A stretch of DNA of 64,000 nt. Source: Perognathus longimembris pacificus. Taxonomy: Eukaryota; Chordata; Mammalia; Rodentia; Heteromyidae. The stretch spans positions 59,359,934-59,423,933 of the forward strand of contig NC_063169.1 in assembly GCF_023159225.1 (NCBI RefSeq). The letters run 5' to 3'. Shown in pieces: positions 60,392-64,000 of this stretch; position 1 is the first letter of the stretch; every line of letters starts with the position of its first letter. A program made the position numbers and the translations under genes. A model generated the notes under the pieces. That model saw nothing but the letters and a program-made list of their open reading frames with translations. It did not search any database and was not told where the DNA came from.

Positions 60392-62286
60392 GATCCTGAT
60401 TACTTGAATTAATACTGCAAGCCTCTTCAAGTTGATATTGTGGAGGATTTGAGAGTGTTCCCTGCATATTGGAAATGACTTCAGCGGTGAGACTGAACCA
60501 AAGGAGCTATCGCTTCTGCAATTGTCTCACCTTCCTGCTCAGAGTCCAATGAAATAAACCAGTGCTCTTTCATCAATTGTCAGCAGAGCTGGCTTTCACT
60601 TTTAATCAGCCCACCTATCATGTGGCCTTTTAAATTGTCTCTGGGCTTTTAATTTTGTTCATGAATGTGATGGGAGTTGAAACGAGTAGGCTTAAGAATA
60701 AGATAATTATGAAGATTTTTTGAATCATTTGTCATATTCTCTCCACACCACCTTTTCTCTTTCCTCTGTGAAAATAATGATGCCACCAATTTTAACTTGT
60801 GGGGGATCACTGAACACCTTCTGCGTTTTTGTGGGAGATTTTCACCCAGGAAGATGTTTTTAAGGACTTTTTTCTTATTTTCACTCTTCTCCACTCTTTA
60901 AAGCACATAACTCCCATTTAAATAAGCATGGTTTTTACCTAGAATTTGGCTGCAGAAAAAAATAGGTGCTTGAAAATAGGGTTGTCTTGTCTCTTTTTGA
61001 AAGAATTGCAAGTCTATCCTTCCCATCTGTGGGTCGAGTCTTGTAGTGAGAGCTCTCTATACTGCTCTGGTTATATGAGATCCTTTTTAGGAAGAAAATA
61101 GTCCTTGATGCAAGGAGAGATGTCAGGCAAGTGGGCACCAGAAAGGCAGTGGAAAAAGTGATGAAATAAACATTTTATAATATCCACATGGCCCAACAGG
61201 CCATGCAATCAACACTTACACTACCATTACACTTCAGTCACACCTTGAAAAGAGGTTACAGCACCACTAGCAAAGACAGTCTCTCAGAGATGAAGTAATT
61301 CCTGGCCTGGAGTACCTGTGTCCTAGCACTTAGGAAAAGTTTTTCTGTCATCCTAACTTTGCCTTCCACTTGGATGCAGGTGGCAGCTTCCCATCAGGGA
61401 TTAAGAACAAACTAACAAAGGAGAATTAAAAATAGTTTCTAAGACATTTATTTTTAGCAATATGACCTATGAGGTATCCCATTGACCTTCCAAAAATGTT
61501 GTTAAGCAAAATTTAATGAGACGCTTAGGTCGCATAGCTGAGTTTTAAAGACAAAGGAAAACTACTCAGCAAGAGGAAGCTGAAAATGAGACAGCGAAGA
61601 CATCTCTGGGGGCGTTTGCTGGATTTAGTGACCAGGTTTCAAGTACCCTTCAAGGTGAAAGACAAAAACTTGGGCTCCATAAGATGGAAAACCAATTAGC
61701 TTCATATAAAACCAGAGTCATAACATGTAATAAAAACATGGACTGAGAAAAAAATTATCTTTACTAGTAAAGATGGAATGCTACCATGAGAAAAACCTGT
61801 CATGGTAGTGATGCATGACATAATAATAAAGGGGGGGAAAGTTACTTCTGAGAATGTGTAGAACTATGCTTAGCTTTATTTGTTTCAGAATTTTGTAAAG
61901 ATAATGTCCACAGGCAGAGAAACTTGAGGAGATAATATGAATTAATATAGTTCCATGGAGGCACTGAGTAGAACAAATGGAAATTCTTTCAATCGGGCCC
62001 TGCTTTCTGCACAGGCTGTGAGAGTCATTGAAAGTAATAAAATACAAATGCCAAGTCTTATAAAAATACTTCACATAAGGAATTACTATTGGACATATGA
62101 ATTCTTTCAAAGGTATAATCCAATAGTGACAGAAATAAAAATATGATAAATCAATAAGATAACCAATTGCTACTCTAAAAACCAAGCAAGACGGCTTGAG
62201 AAAGAACAAAATACTATTTCTGAAAAATAAATACTATAAGTACAATTCAACACTTAGGAGGTTAAAGAGAAGATAAGACACAATTT
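60392..62286. other. Unrecognised sequence
   Basis: No repeat family was seen in this 1.9 kb. The 142-codon reverse frame at 61781-62209 has no recognisable domain. Conservation should be tested, because unique non-repeat DNA is scarce in this window. Confidence 0.4.
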
Positions 62287-62299
62287 AAAGAAGAATTTA

Positions 62300-62507
62300 G
62301 GGGGCTGGGGATATGGCCTAGTGGCAAGAGTGCCTGCCTCGGATACACGAGGCCCTAGGTTCGATTCCCCAGCACCACATATACAGAAAAACGGCCAGAA
62401 GCGGCGCTGTGGCTCAAGTGGCAGAGTGCTAGCCTTGAGCGGGAAGAAGCCAGGGACAGTGCTCAGGCTCTGAGTCCAAGCCCCAGGACTGGCCAAAAAA
62501 AAAAAAA
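62300..62507 (+). mobile_element. ID-like dimeric SINE, young-looking, 13-bp target duplications
   Basis: Perfect duplications aaagaagaattta lie at 62287-62299 and 62508-62520. It has intact A and B boxes in the left half (ggcctagtggc, ggttcgattc) and the GGG variant 'gagcgggaagaagcc'. It keeps CpGs such as gcggcgctg. It is the best candidate for a recently active subfamily here. Confidence 0.97.
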
Positions 62508-62520
62508 AAAGAAGAATTTA

Positions 62521-63968
62521 TAACCAAAAAGCTACACATAATGAAATTCATTAGAAGGCAAGGAAAAGAGAAACACAGATAAAATAGAGGAATAGAGAAA
62601 TTAAAAGGTGAGACAAAGCAATATATTGAACTTGTATCCAGAAAGAGAAAACAATAGACAAATTCCAAGAGATAATGTGAAAGAATTTTCCAGAGTTGAA
62701 GACTCACAAGGAACTCCAAAACACAGATTCTCCTAAGCAGAATACATTTTTTTTAAAAAAGAGAAATCTTCACATAACAAAAATGGTGGCAGACTAAAGC
62801 TATCAAAATATTTTTTAAATTTTGAAAAAAAATCCATATTAGTTTTTTCCAGTTACAGAGTAAGTAAAATGTCTTTTATTATCAATGAAGTCTTACTTGT
62901 TCATCAATCAAATACTTAAAAAAAAACATGCCTTCCATCTTTCAGGTATTATTTCATGGGTGTGGAATAGACAATCGAAGACAAATGGCCAAGTAGCTGC
63001 TGTTGTGTTGCTCACCTTCAGTCAAAATGCCATTTGTAACTGAGCTATCATATGCAGGGTATTTTAAGAAGGATGCTTGGTGTCTGAGAAATTTCTATTG
63101 AAAAATCTAAGAAGAGATGTGGAAGCATCAAATGACTAAATTCCATGCAATTGTTCAATTTGTTAAGTCATCAACTTTCACTGGCCAAAGAAATGAACAG
63201 GAAACTGAAAAGTTGAATACCTACAGTGTATCTCAAGATGACTATGAAAATTTCTGAAAGCTCAGGGTCAGGGATTGTTAATGCTTTGTTTAGCATGCTA
63301 TTCCTAGCATAGAGTGCAGTTCTGGCGTGAACTAAGGATAATGTGTTGCGAATGGTCATGGTTAGTCAACGAAGCCTGATTATTTCAACAAGGCCATTCA
63401 GAAAAGAAAAGAAAATCAAAATCAATCACAGCTGTCCTTACTGCATTCTAGACTAGAGAAAGTAAACTAGAATGTAGGGATACGACTAGCATAGTACAAA
63501 ATTCTTTGAACTCTTCAAAGAAAAGCTCCATATGTATTGAACAAAAATCATTACAGTTTTAAAACTTATCTTCTGAATTAATGTTTTGTCTATCCATCAG
63601 CTTATGTATAGGACACCGAATGTCTGACTATACTTTTGTCCATGAGAATCACTCTCTGGCACATCTTCTGTGTTTGGGATTAAATGGATAAGGCAGTGTG
63701 TATAATATAAAAGAAAATTAAATCCAGTGGCTGTCTAGCTCTGATAAAGAATATCCTTAACATTTGCTGATCTATTCACTTTTTGTAGTAAAAGGATGAG
63801 CCTTGGATCAGCATAGCAAAGTCTATTGAAGGCAGACTTGTGCCAGAAAATTCAGTCTTGTGTTTTCCAGCCAGGAATGATGGTATTGTAATCCTTCTGA
63901 AGATCGAATTAATTTTAAAAAGAAAGCTTTGAGGGGTCAAAGAGCGCATCTTTTAATTTTTCACGGGT
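62521..63968. other. Unrecognised sequence
   Basis: No recognisable gene or repeat. Confidence 0.4.
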
Positions 63969-64000
63969 AGCACCCGGGCATGGTGGGCGACCTGTAGCAA
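63969..64000 (+). mobile_element. B1 SINE start, cut by window end
   Basis: 'cacccgggcatggtgggcga' followed by 'cctgtag' matches the first bases of a B1 element. The rest lies outside. Confidence 0.75.

Noticed and set aside
59756..60430. Several frames of 60-104 codons containing 'ALWLKWQSASLEQK' or 'CGSSGRVLALSKKEARDSAQAL'
   Set aside because: The same peptides recur at every ID-like SINE (for example 708, 26413, 29618, 48458). They are SINE translations, not a gene family.
61781..62209. 142-codon reverse frame as a possible membrane protein gene
   Set aside because: No recognisable domain, no start context or splice signals, and AT-rich composition that favours chance openings; left as unrecognised sequence.

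Overview
The window looks like gene-poor nuclear DNA from a rodent, either intergenic or deep inside an intron. I see no intact protein-coding gene, no CRISPR array, no bacterial-style operon and no rRNA or tRNA gene. Nearly every reading frame over 60 codons falls in a transposon copy, a low-complexity tract or unrecognised sequence, so I report none as a gene. The species inference rests on the short retrotransposons. Eleven copies belong to a roughly 200-bp dimeric tRNA-derived (ID-like) SINE, and others pair a B1 (7SL-derived) left half with the same tRNA-like right half. There are also several ages of L1 with rodent-type 3' ends. This mix suggests a castorimorph rodent of the Geomyoidea (pocket mouse, kangaroo rat or pocket gopher group). 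That placement is from memory of SINE families and has not been searched.

Layout. 1-5.4 kb: four old MaLR-type LTR fragments, two SINEs and L1 3' ends. 5.4-5.96 kb: an L1 insertion with an inverted 5' part and perfect 15-bp target duplications. 6-12 kb: mostly unrecognised AT-rich sequence. 12-15.7 kb: L1 remains, including a long antisense copy that carries an ATCT microsatellite, a nested second L1 and two nested SINEs. 15.7-18.7 kb: a perfect inverted repeat, a MaLR LTR and a reverse-strand ERV-type LTR. 20.5-24.4 kb: L1 fragments around two gene relics, a threonine dehydrogenase (TDH) fragment and a degenerate C2H2 zinc-finger stretch. 25.17-25.97 kb: an 11-bp minisatellite of about 73 units, the most unusual object here. 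26-31 kb: old L1, two SINEs and a SINE cluster. 31-43 kb: mostly unrecognised, with L1 copies at 35.2-36.0 and 39.1-39.5 kb. 43.2-45 kb: an old sense L1 ORF2 relic split by a SINE. 48.6-49.0 kb: a SINE joined to an L1 3' end inside one pair of target duplications. 55.5-56.5 kb: an L1 with an apparent 3' transduction. 57.0 kb: a U2 snRNA 5' fragment. 58.6-62.5 kb: an unexplained reverse-strand block and three SINEs, two of them in opposite orientation. A B1 element begins at the right edge.

How the parts relate. There is no pathway here. The biology is retrotransposition: L1 supplies the reverse transcriptase, SINEs and gene transcripts are copied by it, and the target-site duplications I could find by eye show several of its products (simple insertion, twin priming, template switching, 3' transduction). 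The strongest points for follow-up are the minisatellite, whose unit differences look like decay of two CpGs per unit, the SINE/L1 chimera, and the L1 3' transduction.
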